Positions 1 through 8,808 of a stretch of 64,000 nucleotides of DNA are shown here, piece after piece (positions within the stretch are counted from its first letter, which is position 1; the number at the start of each line of letters is the position of its first letter). The notes beneath the pieces were generated by a model, which saw only the letters and a list, made by a program, of their open reading frames with translations, had not been told where the DNA came from and searched no databases. This stretch comes from Acidobacteriota bacterium (GTDB taxonomy: Bacteria > Acidobacteriota > Vicinamibacteria > Marinacidobacterales > Marinacidobacteraceae). The DNA lies in assembly GCA_022826825.1 (NCBI GenBank), contig JAJDUD010000028.1, positions 1 to 64,000 of the forward strand, given 5' to 3'. A program made the translations under genes and the position numbers.

Positions 1-101
1 CGGAGGGAGAGACCGCCGGAGCCGCGGCCGTCGCCGTAGCATCCGGGTTCCCGGATGGTCTCGACAAAGCGCACGGAGAGTCGATAGGGTCGTTGGGTCA
101 T
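1..101 (-). CDS. Tyrosine recombinase/integrase, N-terminal fragment (cut by window edge)
   Basis: Only the first 33 codons are in the window, starting at the ATG whose complement is at 99-101. They read RFVETIREPG followed by YGDGRGSGGLSL. That is the start of the DUF4102-type arm-DNA-binding domain of P4/phage-like tyrosine integrases, where an 'F-v-x-t-i-x-x-P-G-x-Y-G-D-G' motif leads into a beta strand. In the family about 350 further residues follow, with the catalytic R-H-R-Y domain; here they lie beyond the left edge. If the match holds, the enzyme would integrate and excise a genomic island. Its start faces the hairpin-rich gene-free stretch at 102-602, a reasonable place for an attachment site. 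The call rests on a short segment. Confidence 0.6.
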   Translation of the reverse strand, partial: MTQRPYRLSVRFVETIREPGCYGDGRGSGGLSL

Positions 102-266
102 GGATGAGCGTTCCTGCGGGGACCGTGTGGGGGACACGAAAGGAGCGGGAACGAGGGAGTCTGTGGCGTTCCGGTGAGGAACAGTATAGCACCGTAAGCC
201 ATTGAATAACGGTAGCCATAGCGGAACGGCAGGGCACTCTGCGGAACCCTGCGGAACCGGTAGAAT

Positions 267-396
267 GCGGCCCGGAGGGCCGCAACCACGTACCGCCCCC
301 AGGCGAGATGGCGCCGGCAGACGGCGTCGCGCCATCCCTACGTCAGCAAGGACGCGTTCGCCCGCCTCCGGCGGGCGGTGCCGACCGGAGGTCGGC
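267..396 (+). repeat. Hairpin cluster, diverged relative of the 217-bp dispersed element
   Basis: Three perfect 7-bp-stem hairpins with 3-base loops: GCGGCCC/GGGCCGC at 267-283, GCCCGCC/GGCGGGC at 360-376, and GCCGACC/GGTCGGC at 380-396, the last followed by GCGTTCC. Between them an inverted pair GATGGCGC (307-314) and GCGCCATC (329-336) is followed by CCTACG. The order (GC-only hairpin, GCGCCAT block, GCCCGC hairpin, GCCGrYC hairpin, GCKYTCC) matches the right two thirds of the elements at 23216, 40939 and 63588. The bases differ, and the hairpins look compensatorily changed. I infer a distant family member whose left outer hairpin is absent. Confidence 0.5.
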
Positions 397-554
397 GTTC
401 CAAGCCGTTTCCACCATTTACATGACGGGAGGACTCGCCAAAGTGTCAAGAGACACGAACTCTTGCGCACGCCGGGTTTTGTCTCGGGGAGGCGTTTCGG
501 GTCGGTGAGGTGCGAGGCGGAGGGAGCGCACGGTCGCAGGTCCATCAGTTGTGC

Positions 555-593
555 TTGAAATATACGCTACCTACAGTGTTTATGCAGTAGGAT
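555..593 (+). promoter_or_regulatory. Putative promoter with inverted repeat upstream of ATPase gene
   Basis: A TTGAAA at 555-560 could be a -35 box. An AT-rich block (TTTATG at 579-584, TAGGAT at 588-593) offers -10 candidates at 18 bases or more. TACCTAC and GTAGGATA flank a 12-base spacer as an imperfect inverted repeat, which could be an operator. The gene starts only about 10 bases after it with TTG. Assignment is tentative. Confidence 0.3.
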
Positions 594-602
594 ACCGTCA
601 GT

Positions 603-1832
603 TTGACGCACTACCGCACCCGGCGGCTCGACGAGCGCTTGCCGGAACTCCTCGCTCTCCACCCGGCGCTGATGATCGTGGGTCCCCGGGGCGTCGGCAA
701 GACGACGACGGCGGCTCGCCATGCCGCCTCTGTCGTTCGCCTTGACGACGCCAGGCAGGCCCGCGCCTTCGAGGCGGACCCGGATGCGGCCCTCGAAGGC
801 CTTCCGGCGCCCGTTCTTCTCGATGAGTGGCAGGTGGTTCCGGGGATCCTCGGCGCAATCAAGCGCGCCGTGGACACCGAGCCCCGCCGCGGCCGCTTCC
901 TGCTCACGGGTTCGGTCACGGCGGAGATCGATCCGTCGATCTGGCCGGGGGTGGGGCGGGTGATCCGGGTTCCCATGCATCCGCTCACCGTTGCCGAACA
1001 ATTGGGGCGCCGAACCGAGCCGCTCCTGGAGCGGGTTGCGGCGGGCGCGCCCCTGCCGGCCGCGCCGGAAGCGCCGGATCTGCGCGCCCTGATCCGGATC
1101 GCCGTCACGGGAGGTTTCCCGGAACCGCGGTTCGGGGCGGGGGAAGCCGGCGGGCCGCAGTGGTACCGAAGCTATGCGGACCACATCGCCATCCGCGGGG
1201 CTCCGGGTGTGGAACGGAGGTTCGACGCGGGGCGGCTACGGAACTTCCTGGATGCCTGCGCGCTGGGATCCATGAAGGGCGCCTCCTTCGAAACGCTCTA
1301 CGCGTCCGCCGGCGTGAACGGACGGACCGGCGCGGCGTACTGGCGCCATCTCGAACGGCTGGGCGTGGTGTGGGAAATCTCGGCCTGGACTTCGAACCGG
1401 CTCAAACGGCTCGTGCGGCGGCCGAAGCGTTGTGTCGCGGACTGCGGCTTCTGGGCCGCCCTGCTGGACGCCGCCCCCGAGTCGGTCATCGAGGACGGAG
1501 ACCTGCTCGGTCCCGCGCTCGAGGTTTTCGTCGCCGCCCAGCTTCGGGCCGAAACCGAAACCCCGGACGGGCGATACGCGCTCTACCACCTCCGGGAAGC
1601 GCAGGGGCGGCGCGAGGTGGATTTCGTGGCCGAGGGGCCCCGGGGCCGGATCGTCGGGATCGAGGTCAAGGCAACCGCCGCGCCGGAGTTCCGGGACGGG
1701 CGTCATCTGGCCTGGCTTCGGGACCGGCTCGGCGAGCGCTTCCTGGGCGGGGTCGTCCTCCACACCGGGCAGGCCAGCTACTCCCTCGGCGAGCGCATCC
1801 GGGCGGTGCCCATCTCCACCCTGTGGGCGTGA
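603..1832 (+). CDS. AAA_14/DUF4143-type ATPase
   Basis: A 409-residue protein read from a TTG start; no ATG lies close upstream in frame. It has a Walker A loop GPRGVGKT at residues 27-34, a Walker B-like PVLLDEWQ near residue 70, and a C-terminal DUF4143-like half ending in strands that include DFVAEG and GIEVKATAAPEF (a nuclease-fold-like core). This is the architecture and length of the 'ATP-binding protein, AAA_14 + DUF4143' family. The family is widespread and often horizontally mobile, with no agreed function. Its position next to an integrase and a repeat-rich stretch supports recent acquisition. It ends 7 bases before the convergent amidohydrolase gene. The family call is firm; the cellular role is unknown. 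Confidence 0.85.
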   Translation: MTHYRTRRLDERLPELLALHPALMIVGPRGVGKTTTAARHAASVVRLDDARQARAFEADPDAALEGLPAPVLLDEWQVVPGILGAIKRAVDTEPRRGRFLLTGSVTAEIDPSIWPGVGRVIRVPMHPLTVAEQLGRRTEPLLERVAAGAPLPAAPEAPDLRALIRIAVTGGFPEPRFGAGEAGGPQWYRSYADHIAIRGAPGVERRFDAGRLRNFLDACALGSMKGASFETLYASAGVNGRTGAAYWRHLERLGVVWEISAWTSNRLKRLVRRPKRCVADCGFWAALLDAAPESVIEDGDLLGPALEVFVAAQLRAETETPDGRYALYHLREAQGRREVDFVAEGPRGRIVGIEVKATAAPEFRDGRHLAWLRDRLGERFLGGVVLHTGQASYSLGERIRAVPISTLWA

Positions 1833-1839
1833 TTCGCGG

Positions 1840-4800
1840 CTACCGAGTCCCAGGGGTTGCGGGAGGGTTGTCGTCCACCCAGAAGCGGTCCGGCGGCGGG
1901 CGCTCCACGGGCCACAACTGGGCCATGGTGTTCGCGTCGAAGAGTTCGCCGCCCAGCATCACGAAGCGGACCGAGTTGGTGTTCCGGATGTCCGCGAGGG
2001 GATCGGCGTCGAGGATCTGGATGTCCGCCAGCTTCCCGGCCTCGAGCGTCCCCAGGTCCTCGGGGAACCCGATGGCCTCCGCTCCGAAGAAGGTGGCGGC
2101 GATCAGGGTCTCGTGCTCGGTGAGCCCGCCCGACTGGAGCGCCCAGATCTCCCAGTGGGCGCCGAGCCCCTGGAGCTGGCCGTGGCTGCCCAGCGCGCAG
2201 CGCCCCCCGGCGCGCATCACTTTCATGCAGCCGTCGGAGATCCCTTCGTGGACGTATTCCTCGGGGAGGAACCACTGGCCGCGCCGGCGCACCATGTTGT
2301 CGAGGATGGCGGCCGGGATGAAGCGGGCCAGCTTCTCGTCGCCCACCACGTCGGTGTTCTGGAAGTAGTAGTTCTCGCTCCAGGGCCCGCCGTAGGCGAC
2401 CAGGATCGTCGGCGTGTAGTAGGTCTGGGTGCGCGCCACGTACTGCGCCACGTCGTCGTAGATCGGGACGATGGGCAGGCTGTGCTCGTGGCCGGAAAAC
2501 CCGTCCGCCATCTGGGTCAGGTTCAGCTTGAGATCGAGGGCGCCCTCGGTGGTCGGGATGAGCCTGTGTTTCATCGAAGCCATCGCCACCCACTGCCGGA
2601 CGATGCGGTCCCCGGCGATGTACTGCTTGATGGTGACCGCGTCGTACGCCTCGGCGTAGCGCTTCAGGAAGTCGTCGGCGGCGTCCGCGTCGTACACCCC
2701 GGAGCGGGAGAAGATCCCGGGGCCGGTGGCGTAGATCCGCGGCGCGAGGATGCGCCCGGTCTCCTGGAGGTCCCGGTAGGCGAAGACGTCGGCGGTGGAT
2801 GTCTGGGGATCGCGGGTGGTGGTAACCCCGTAGGCCAGGTTCGCGAGGTGCTGGAACACCTGGCGCTGGTGGACGCCGCGCGGCGCCCACATGTGGGCGT
2901 GGGCGTCCACGTAACCCGGCATCACGGTCTTTCCGGAGACGTCGAACACCCGGGCGTCCTCGGGTGCGTCGAGGTCCGTCCCCACGGCGGCGATGCGGTT
3001 GTCCTCGACGAGGACGTCGCCGCCGCGGATGATCTCCTCACCGTTCATGGTGAGCACCTGCGCCGCGTCCTTCAGCAGGATCCGGCCGCTGGGACGCGCC
3101 CGCGGCTCGGTCACCACCGCGTCGAAGGTGTCCGGCGTGAGGTCGTCCTCACCGCCGATGGCGGCAGCGTCCTGCCGGTAGACGCGGTTCCCGAGCGACC
3201 AGACCACCGCGTCGCCGGCCGCGGACCACGCCAGGTGGTCGCCGCCCTCGGGGGCCACTTCCCGCACCGGGACCGGGGTCTCCCCACCCCCCACCTTGAT
3301 CTCGAGGACGTTCTTCCCGAAGGTCGGAACCTCGACGAGGTAGTGCCGGTTCTGGAGCTCGAAGAACGCCCGGCCGCCGTTCGGGGAGAGCATGATCTGG
3401 CTGGCGGGCGGCGGGTTCGCCCCGGCGCCGCGGCCGGCGACCTTGAGGTGCGTCTTCCGGTCGGTCCCGTCCAGTTTGAGCGAGTAGAGCCCCGCGCTCG
3501 ACCCGGTGAGGAACACGCGCTCCGGATCGTTCGTGAAGTGGGGGAAGCGGCCACCTTCGGCCGGGCCGATGACGGTTGCGTCGCCGCCGGCGGCGGGCAC
3601 CAGCAACAGTTCGGAGAGTTCCGCCGGCCGCATGCCGCCGATCTCGTCCTCGTCGGCGTAGAGATCGGTCTTCCCCCAGCTCGCCCGCAGGTAGGAGTAG
3701 AGATGTTCCTTTACCGGGGCGCGCCGGATCACGATGGCGTCCCCGGCAGGGTTCCAGGCCGGCTCGGCGTAGAAGGCGGGGTCCGTCGTCAGCGCCGTCC
3801 CCGCTCCGCCGGCCGCCGGCACCGTCTTGAGATGGCCGCCGCTGCTCGACCAGGTCACGTAGGCGACCGTCGTCCCGTCCGGCGACCAGGCGGGCATGAA
3901 CTCGTCCTCGTCGGAGCCGGTGAGCCGCACCGGCGTTCCGCCCGGGAGATCCATGCGGTAGAGACGGCTGAACGCCGAGAACACCACCGCGCTGCCGTCG
4001 GGCGCCAGCCGCGGCCAGCGCACGATGCGGGCGGTGACCGTCGGTCCGTCGTCCACGCGGCGCGGGAAATACAGCCTGGGCGCGACCTCGGCCTCCACCC
4101 GCGCCTCGAACGGGATGGCGGTCAGGGCGCCGGTCGCGAAGTCGATCCGGGCGAAGCCGCCGTCCACGGTGGCGATCAGCGCGGACCCGTCCGGGGTGAA
4201 GGCGTAGCCGGGCATCGTGTCGCGGCTGGCGCGGGACTCCTGGTCGTCGCGGGTGACCCCGTCGATCAGCCAGCGCTCCTCGCCGGTTTCGAGATCGCGC
4301 ACCCGGAGCGCGGTCCGGGTGCGGTGGCGGGTGGCGTACACCAGGTGGCGGCCGTCGGGGTGCAGCAGCGGGCGCATCGCGCTCCCCGGAGCGCTGGTGA
4401 TGGTCGTCTCCTCGCCGGTTTCGCGGTCGAAGCGGACCACCTGCCAGATGGGGAACTGCGCGTTGTAGTTGAAGGTCCCGCGCCGCTCCGCGACATAGAC
4501 GTAGCGGCCGTCCGCCGAGGCGACCGCGCCCAGCCGGTTCGGCGGCTGCGCCCCGGGGACGCCCGGGGTGGGTTCGGGCGGCTTGTCGCCGAGGCGCACC
4601 CCGGTCCCGCCGTCCCGGTGGATCAGGAAGACGGCGGCGGTGCGCTCCGGCGGCCGGGACTTCGATACGAGGAGGTACTGCCCGTCCGGGGTCCAGCTCG
4701 GCGAGACCATGAGCTGCGGCCGGTCGCGCGTCGGCCCGTCCTCGGTCACCGCCCGCGGCTCGCTTCCGTCGGCGTTCGCGATCCAGAGGTTCTCCACCCC

Positions 4801-5148
4801 ATTGCGGTCGCTCAGGAACGCGATCTCGCTCCCGTCGGGGGAGAAGACCGGCTGGCTCTCGAAGGAGATGCCTCCCATGATCCGGGTGGCCGCGCCCCCC
4901 GTGATCGGCAGGGTGTAGAGGTCGCCGAGCAGCTCGAAGACGATCGTCTGTCCGTCCGGAGAGACGTCGAGGGACATCCAGGTGCCCTCGGTGACGGTGA
5001 AGGACAGCGTGTCGCTGGCGGCCAGCGGCAGCCCCTCCTCCTTTTCTTCAGCCTCCGCATCGTCCTGCGTCAGGGCGCCGGACGGCCCCGGCTGGAGAAG
5101 GCCCGCAAGGGCGAACAGCAAAGACAACGAAGCGAGTCGCACGCGCAC
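1840..5148 (-). CDS. Secreted TolB-type beta-propeller / amidohydrolase fusion
   Basis: A large 1102-residue protein with a Sec signal peptide (hydrophobic run to about residue 26). Residues 50-600 hold repeated SPDG/DGSEIAF/SWTPDG motifs of WD40-like PD40 (TolB) propeller blades. The C-terminal part, from about 690, is a metal-dependent amidohydrolase with MPGYVDAHAHMW (the HxH metal site). Further candidate ligands are the Lys in TIKQY, the GHEHS histidines and SHGQLQGLGAHWE. At the last site classical amidohydrolases have Asp, while this one shows His. Such fusions are common in Acidobacteriota and Gemmatimonadota and are thought to process peptides or cyclic amides in the periplasm; the substrate is unknown. 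It appears monocistronic, with a short gap before the small coiled-coil gene upstream. Confidence 0.85.
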   Translation of the reverse strand: MRVRLASLSLLFALAGLLQPGPSGALTQDDAEAEEKEEGLPLAASDTLSFTVTEGTWMSLDVSPDGQTIVFELLGDLYTLPITGGAATRIMGGISFESQPVFSPDGSEIAFLSDRNGVENLWIANADGSEPRAVTEDGPTRDRPQLMVSPSWTPDGQYLLVSKSRPPERTAAVFLIHRDGGTGVRLGDKPPEPTPGVPGAQPPNRLGAVASADGRYVYVAERRGTFNYNAQFPIWQVVRFDRETGEETTITSAPGSAMRPLLHPDGRHLVYATRHRTRTALRVRDLETGEERWLIDGVTRDDQESRASRDTMPGYAFTPDGSALIATVDGGFARIDFATGALTAIPFEARVEAEVAPRLYFPRRVDDGPTVTARIVRWPRLAPDGSAVVFSAFSRLYRMDLPGGTPVRLTGSDEDEFMPAWSPDGTTVAYVTWSSSGGHLKTVPAAGGAGTALTTDPAFYAEPAWNPAGDAIVIRRAPVKEHLYSYLRASWGKTDLYADEDEIGGMRPAELSELLLVPAAGGDATVIGPAEGGRFPHFTNDPERVFLTGSSAGLYSLKLDGTDRKTHLKVAGRGAGANPPPASQIMLSPNGGRAFFELQNRHYLVEVPTFGKNVLEIKVGGGETPVPVREVAPEGGDHLAWSAAGDAVVWSLGNRVYRQDAAAIGGEDDLTPDTFDAVVTEPRARPSGRILLKDAAQVLTMNGEEIIRGGDVLVEDNRIAAVGTDLDAPEDARVFDVSGKTVMPGYVDAHAHMWAPRGVHQRQVFQHLANLAYGVTTTRDPQTSTADVFAYRDLQETGRILAPRIYATGPGIFSRSGVYDADAADDFLKRYAEAYDAVTIKQYIAGDRIVRQWVAMASMKHRLIPTTEGALDLKLNLTQMADGFSGHEHSLPIVPIYDDVAQYVARTQTYYTPTILVAYGGPWSENYYFQNTDVVGDEKLARFIPAAILDNMVRRRGQWFLPEEYVHEGISDGCMKVMRAGGRCALGSHGQLQGLGAHWEIWALQSGGLTEHETLIAATFFGAEAIGFPEDLGTLEAGKLADIQILDADPLADIRNTNSVRFVMLGGELFDANTMAQLWPVERPPPDRFWVDDNPPATPGTR

Positions 5149-5254
5149 TACCTCCGACGGCTTTCGAGCCCGCCGATTCTATGGGCGGCGGCGGTGCGGG
5201 TCCGCCGGTCGGATCGGCTGTCCGTCGCCCGGCGCGACTCTTCGAGCGCGCCGG

Positions 5255-5512
5255 TCAGGAACCCGACGGACGCGAGCCGTCGGCCGCGGCCGCCTCGTCC
5301 ACCTGCAGGCGCAGGATCCCCTCGATGCGGGCCACGCGGCGGTCGAGATCGTCCAGCCGCCCCTCGATCCGATCCATGCGTGCGTCGACGCGCGCTTCCA
5401 GCCGGTCCATGCGCGCCTCCAGCCGCAGGTAGCCGAACGCGAAGATCCCCAGGATCAGCCCCGTCTGCGCCAGCATCAGCGCGCCGAGCGTGATCCAGTC
5501 CTTCTTTTTCAT
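5255..5512 (-). CDS. Small membrane-anchored coiled-coil protein
   Basis: An 85-residue protein if translated from the second of two adjacent ATGs (GGAGG then AATG then ATG); an upstream ATG at 5557 has a poorer ribosome site. After a KKKDW cap comes one transmembrane helix (about residues 6-26). A heptad-patterned charged coiled coil follows (RMDRLEARVDARMDRIEG and continuing) and then a short disordered tail. The layout and length match the gene at 52613-52870, which is also 85 residues, but sequence identity is limited. No catalytic motif is visible. It may be a membrane scaffold or adaptor; function unknown. Confidence 0.6.
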   Translation of the reverse strand: MKKKDWITLGALMLAQTGLILGIFAFGYLRLEARMDRLEARVDARMDRIEGRLDDLDRRVARIEGILRLQVDEAAAADGSRPSGS

Positions 5513-5727
5513 CATTCCTCCGGGCGGCTCTGACGGCCGCGACTCGTTCAGGTTCATGAGATTTTCAAGCTCAAGGTTCCCCGTTCAAGGTCGCGGTCGA
5601 AAGGTCCTCCCGACCCACCGGTTCAGTGTACAGCGCGCCGCCGATGCCGGTTGGAGGCTCGCCCGGACTCGTTGGCATCGCGTCGTTGTGACCGCGCCCC
5701 ATGCACTCCTGCTCGTCGGGATGCCAA

Positions 5728-6075
5728 TCAACCCTCGACAGGCTCATCCCCCACACCGCAGGCGAGTCCGTCCCCGTTCGTGTCGAGGTGGCGGTTGGCT
5801 CGATAGACGCGACCCTCGGAGCGGGTGACGCCCGCGACCTTGCCGGCGGAGATGGCGCCGGTCGTGTCCCCTCCATAGGCCCCCGGTCCAAGCCCTCCGT
5901 CCATGCCCGCGCGATCACCCATCGAGGCATAGCGAGAACGGACGCCGTTCGCCCAGTACTCCAGCAGCGCGGCGCAATCGGAAAAGACCTGTTCCGCCGG
6001 ATCGTTCGGGTCGAGCCTCCCGGAACATCCGGCGAGCGGAACGAGGGTCAGCAGCGCCAACGGGATGATCCTCAT
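5728..6075 (-). CDS. Lipoprotein with Excalibur-like calcium-binding C-terminus
   Basis: A 115-residue product. The start was chosen at the ATG preceded by GGAGAAACGCC, not at the longer ORF start, because it gives a clean lipoprotein signal (MRIIPLALLTLVPLAGC, lipobox Cys17). The C-terminus carries DTNGDGLACG, the DxDxDGxxC core of the Excalibur domain, here close to the end. The middle has AEQVFSDCAALLEYWANG and a Gly-rich segment, with no further domain recognised. It is likely anchored to a membrane leaflet and may bind Ca2+. The 170-base gap to the small coiled-coil gene shows no gene. Confidence 0.65.
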   Translation of the reverse strand: MRIIPLALLTLVPLAGCSGRLDPNDPAEQVFSDCAALLEYWANGVRSRYASMGDRAGMDGGLGPGAYGGDTTGAISAGKVAGVTRSEGRVYRANRHLDTNGDGLACGVGDEPVEG

Positions 6076-6160
6076 GGCGTTTCTCCTCTGCCTGGTCGCG
6101 GCGTCGCCCCGGCGGCGCCGTTTCCCGGCCCCGCTGGAGCGCATGCAAACCGGAGCTCCG

Positions 6161-7804
6161 TCAGGCCGTGGTCACCGCGCCGCGGCTCGCCGAGGACACC
6201 GCGCGGGCGTACTTGGCGAGCGCGCCGACCCGGAACTCGGACTCCGGCGGGGCCGCCACCCGGGAGTCCGCGTCCGGCATTTCCACGTCCAGCCTCCGTG
6301 AATCGAGATCGATGGTGATCCGGTCCCCGTCCCGGACGAGCCCGATGGGGCCGCCGGCGGCGGCCTCGGGAGCGATGTGGGCGATCATGAAGCCGTAGGT
6401 GGCGCCGCTGAAGCGGCCGTCCGTGACGAGCGCCACGCTGTCACCGAGGCCGCGCCCGATGACCGCCGCGGTGACGCCGAGCATCTCGCGCATGCCGGGG
6501 CCTCCCTGCGGTCCCTCGTAGCGGATCACGATCACGTCGCCCGGCTGGACCCGTCCTTCCTGGACCGCGGCGAAGGCCGCTTCCTCGGAGTCGAAGACGC
6601 GGGCGGGACCTTCGTGGCGGGTCTTGTCGTGGCCGGCCAGCTTCAGGACGCATCCCCCGGGTGCGAGGCTGCCGGTGAGGATCGCGAGCCCTCCGCGCGG
6701 CTTGACCGGCTGGCCGGCCGGCCGGATCACCTCCTGGCCGGGCTGTTCCGCGGCCTTCTCCCCGAGTTCGAACAGGGTCTCGCCCGAGACGGTCGGAGTG
6801 TCGGTGACCAGCCCCAGTTCACGGAGGCGTGACGCCAGCAGCCGCATGCCGCCGGCGGTCTCCATGTCGGGCGCGGTGAACCGGCCTCCGGGCTTCAGGT
6901 CGGTCAGCACCGGGGTTGCGGCGCCGATCTCGTCCAGGTCCTCCAGCGTCAGTTCGCTCCCTGCCTCGTGGGCGATGGCGAGCAGGTGGAGCACCGCGTT
7001 CGTGGAGCCGGCGGTCGCGGAGACCGAGGCGTAGGCGTTGCGGAGCGCATCCCGCGAAAGGAACTCCCGCGCGGTCCTGCCCTCCCGCAGCAGCTCCATC
7101 ACCCGCTCCCCGGCCCGGCGCGCCGCGGCGGGTTTCCGCGGGTCCATCGCGGGAACCTCGTTGCCCACCATGGGCGAGATTCCGAGGAAGGCCGTGGCCA
7201 CCGACATGGTGTTGGCGGTGAACTGGCCGCCGCAGGCGCCCGCGCCGGGGCAGGCGGCGTCCTCGATCTCCCGGAGTTCCTCGTCGGTGATGTTCCCGGC
7301 GGCGTGGGCGCCCACCGCCTCGTACACCTCCTGCAACGTGATCGCCTCGCCCCGGTACCGTCCCGCCGCGATGGAGCCGCCGTAAAGCATGAGCGAGGGA
7401 AGGTCCAGCCGGGCCAGCGCCATGACCGTTCCCGGGATGGTCTTGTCGCACCCGGAGATGGCCACCACGCCGTCGAACAGGTGGCCGCGCACGACGAGTT
7501 CGATGGAGTCCGCCACCGCTTCCCGCGAGACGAGCGAGGCCCGCATCCCCGACGTCCCCATCGCGATCCCGTCGGTCACCACGATGGTGTTGAACTCGAG
7601 CGGGGTCCCGCCCGCCTCCCGCACCCCGATCTTCACCTGCTCCGCCAGCGCGCGCAGGTGCCAGTTGCAGGGGGTGATCTCGGTCCAGGTGTTCGCGATC
7701 CCGATGAGCGGCCGGGAGATCGCCTCGTCGGTCAGGCCGATCGCCTTCCACATGGCCCGGGCGCCGGCGCGGGCGGGGCCGGTCTTGACTTCATCGCTTC
7801 GCAT
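6161..7804 (-). CDS. ilvD: Dihydroxy-acid dehydratase
   Basis: A 547-residue cytoplasmic Fe-S enzyme for the third step of valine/isoleucine and pantothenate-precursor synthesis, making 2-keto acids from 2,3-dihydroxy acids. Visible family blocks include the Fe-S cysteine motif [15 protein letters not shown], the second [16 protein letters not shown], and the C-terminal [20 protein letters not shown]. Length agrees with the shorter IlvD class (about 550-570). It is divergent from panE across 74 bases. IlvD supplies 2-ketoisovalerate, from which ketopantoate, the PanE substrate, is made, so the pairing makes metabolic sense. No other ilv genes are in the window. Confidence 0.96.
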   Translation of the reverse strand: MRSDEVKTGPARAGARAMWKAIGLTDEAISRPLIGIANTWTEITPCNWHLRALAEQVKIGVREAGGTPLEFNTIVVTDGIAMGTSGMRASLVSREAVADSIELVVRGHLFDGVVAISGCDKTIPGTVMALARLDLPSLMLYGGSIAAGRYRGEAITLQEVYEAVGAHAAGNITDEELREIEDAACPGAGACGGQFTANTMSVATAFLGISPMVGNEVPAMDPRKPAAARRAGERVMELLREGRTAREFLSRDALRNAYASVSATAGSTNAVLHLLAIAHEAGSELTLEDLDEIGAATPVLTDLKPGGRFTAPDMETAGGMRLLASRLRELGLVTDTPTVSGETLFELGEKAAEQPGQEVIRPAGQPVKPRGGLAILTGSLAPGGCVLKLAGHDKTRHEGPARVFDSEEAAFAAVQEGRVQPGDVIVIRYEGPQGGPGMREMLGVTAAVIGRGLGDSVALVTDGRFSGATYGFMIAHIAPEAAAGGPIGLVRDGDRITIDLDSRRLDVEMPDADSRVAAPPESEFRVGALAKYARAVSSASRGAVTTA

Positions 7805-7878
7805 GGGGTCCTCCTCGGGGCGGGCGCCGCCGGTGGGCGGCGCGGCGAGGGCCGCTACTCTGTCATGAACGTGGCCCG

Positions 7879-8796
7879 ATGACGTCCCGAGAACCCGTTC
7901 GTTTTCTGATCTTTGGCGCGGGAGCGATCGGCAGCGTCTTCGCCGTCCGGCTCGCCGCTCGCCATCCGGTTGCGGTGGTGGCCCGGGGCGAGCGGCTCGC
8001 CCGCATCCTGAAGGACGGCATCCACGTCGAGGGAGCGACCGAGGGGTCCATCCGTCCGCCCGCCGCGCCGGTCGCCGCCGAACTCGCCGGCTTTCGGCCC
8101 GACTTCGTGCTGGTCACGGTCAAGGCGCACGCGACCGCCACGGCGGCCCGCGCCCTCGCTCCGCTCGGGAGCGTTCCGATCCGCGTCTCCCTGCAAAACG
8201 GCCTCGGGAACGAGGAGGCGCTGGCCGCCGGCGGCTATCCGGTGGTCGGCGCGGTCTCGAACAGCGGCGCGACTCTGCTCGAAACCGGGAGGGTCTTCCA
8301 CGCCGGGCTCGGGGAAGTGATCCTGAGCGGCTTCCAGGGCGCCAGCGAAGAATCGGTGGCGGAACTCGCCGCCTGCCTCTCGGAGGCCGGATTTCCCGTG
8401 CAGCAGGTCCCGGACATCCGAAAACCGTTGTGGGAGAAGACGATCCTGAACGCCGCGCTGAATCCGGTATCGGCGCTCCTCGGTCTCCGGACCGGACAAC
8501 TCCTGCGCGATCCGGGCAGCGAGCAACTCCTCCGGCGGCTGGTTGGCGAGGCCGTGTCGGTAGCGCGGGCCGAGGGCATCCCTACCTCGGAGAAAGAGAT
8601 CTGGGCGATGGTCGAGCGCATCGCGGCCCGCACCGCGGGAAACAAGACCAGCATGCTGCAGGATCTCGAACGCGGTGTCCGTACCGAGGTGGATGCGATG
8701 AACGGCGTCGTCGTCGCCCAGGGCGCGAAGCGCGGGGTCGAGACCCCCTGGAACCGCCTCATGCTCCGGCTGATCCGGAGTCGCGAACGCGGCTGA
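7879..8796 (+). CDS. panE: 2-dehydropantoate 2-reductase
   Basis: A 305-residue NADPH-dependent ketopantoate reductase of the pantothenate/CoA pathway. An N-terminal Rossmann motif [15 protein letters not shown] is near residue 12. The central [15 protein letters not shown] region contains the conserved VKA. The catalytic lysine helix reads [20 protein letters not shown] with the expected Lys and two Asn. C-terminal [19 protein letters not shown] matches the conserved (S)MLQD-xxxG-xxTEID signature. It is transcribed away from ilvD and ends 12 bases before the convergent S24-type repressor. Confidence 0.93.
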   Translation: MTSREPVRFLIFGAGAIGSVFAVRLAARHPVAVVARGERLARILKDGIHVEGATEGSIRPPAAPVAAELAGFRPDFVLVTVKAHATATAARALAPLGSVPIRVSLQNGLGNEEALAAGGYPVVGAVSNSGATLLETGRVFHAGLGEVILSGFQGASEESVAELAACLSEAGFPVQQVPDIRKPLWEKTILNAALNPVSALLGLRTGQLLRDPGSEQLLRRLVGEAVSVARAEGIPTSEKEIWAMVERIAARTAGNKTSMLQDLERGVRTEVDAMNGVVVAQGAKRGVETPWNRLMLRLIRSRERG

Positions 8797-8808
8797 ACCG
8801 GCTGCCCG

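Larger units (their letters stand above)
102..602. other. Gene-free stretch with hairpins and a tandem 10-mer
   Basis: About 500 bases between the integrase start and the ATPase, with no convincing gene; the short ORFs here have no coding signature. It holds a perfect tandem duplication of CTGCGGAACC at 239-258, the hairpin cluster described separately at 267-396, and an AT-richer patch at 550-600 that probably contains the ATPase promoter. This lower-GC, repeat-bearing character is typical of an island or integration boundary. Confidence 0.6.

Noticed and set aside
202-558. 118-codon frame in the left gene-free stretch
   Set aside because: Arg/Ser-rich without domain, running through hairpins.
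1432-5493. 1353-codon plus-strand open frame
   Set aside because: It is the complement of the TolB-amidohydrolase gene; long antisense frames arise from GC-rich codon use. Composition (Arg/Gly/Pro-rich) is not protein-like.
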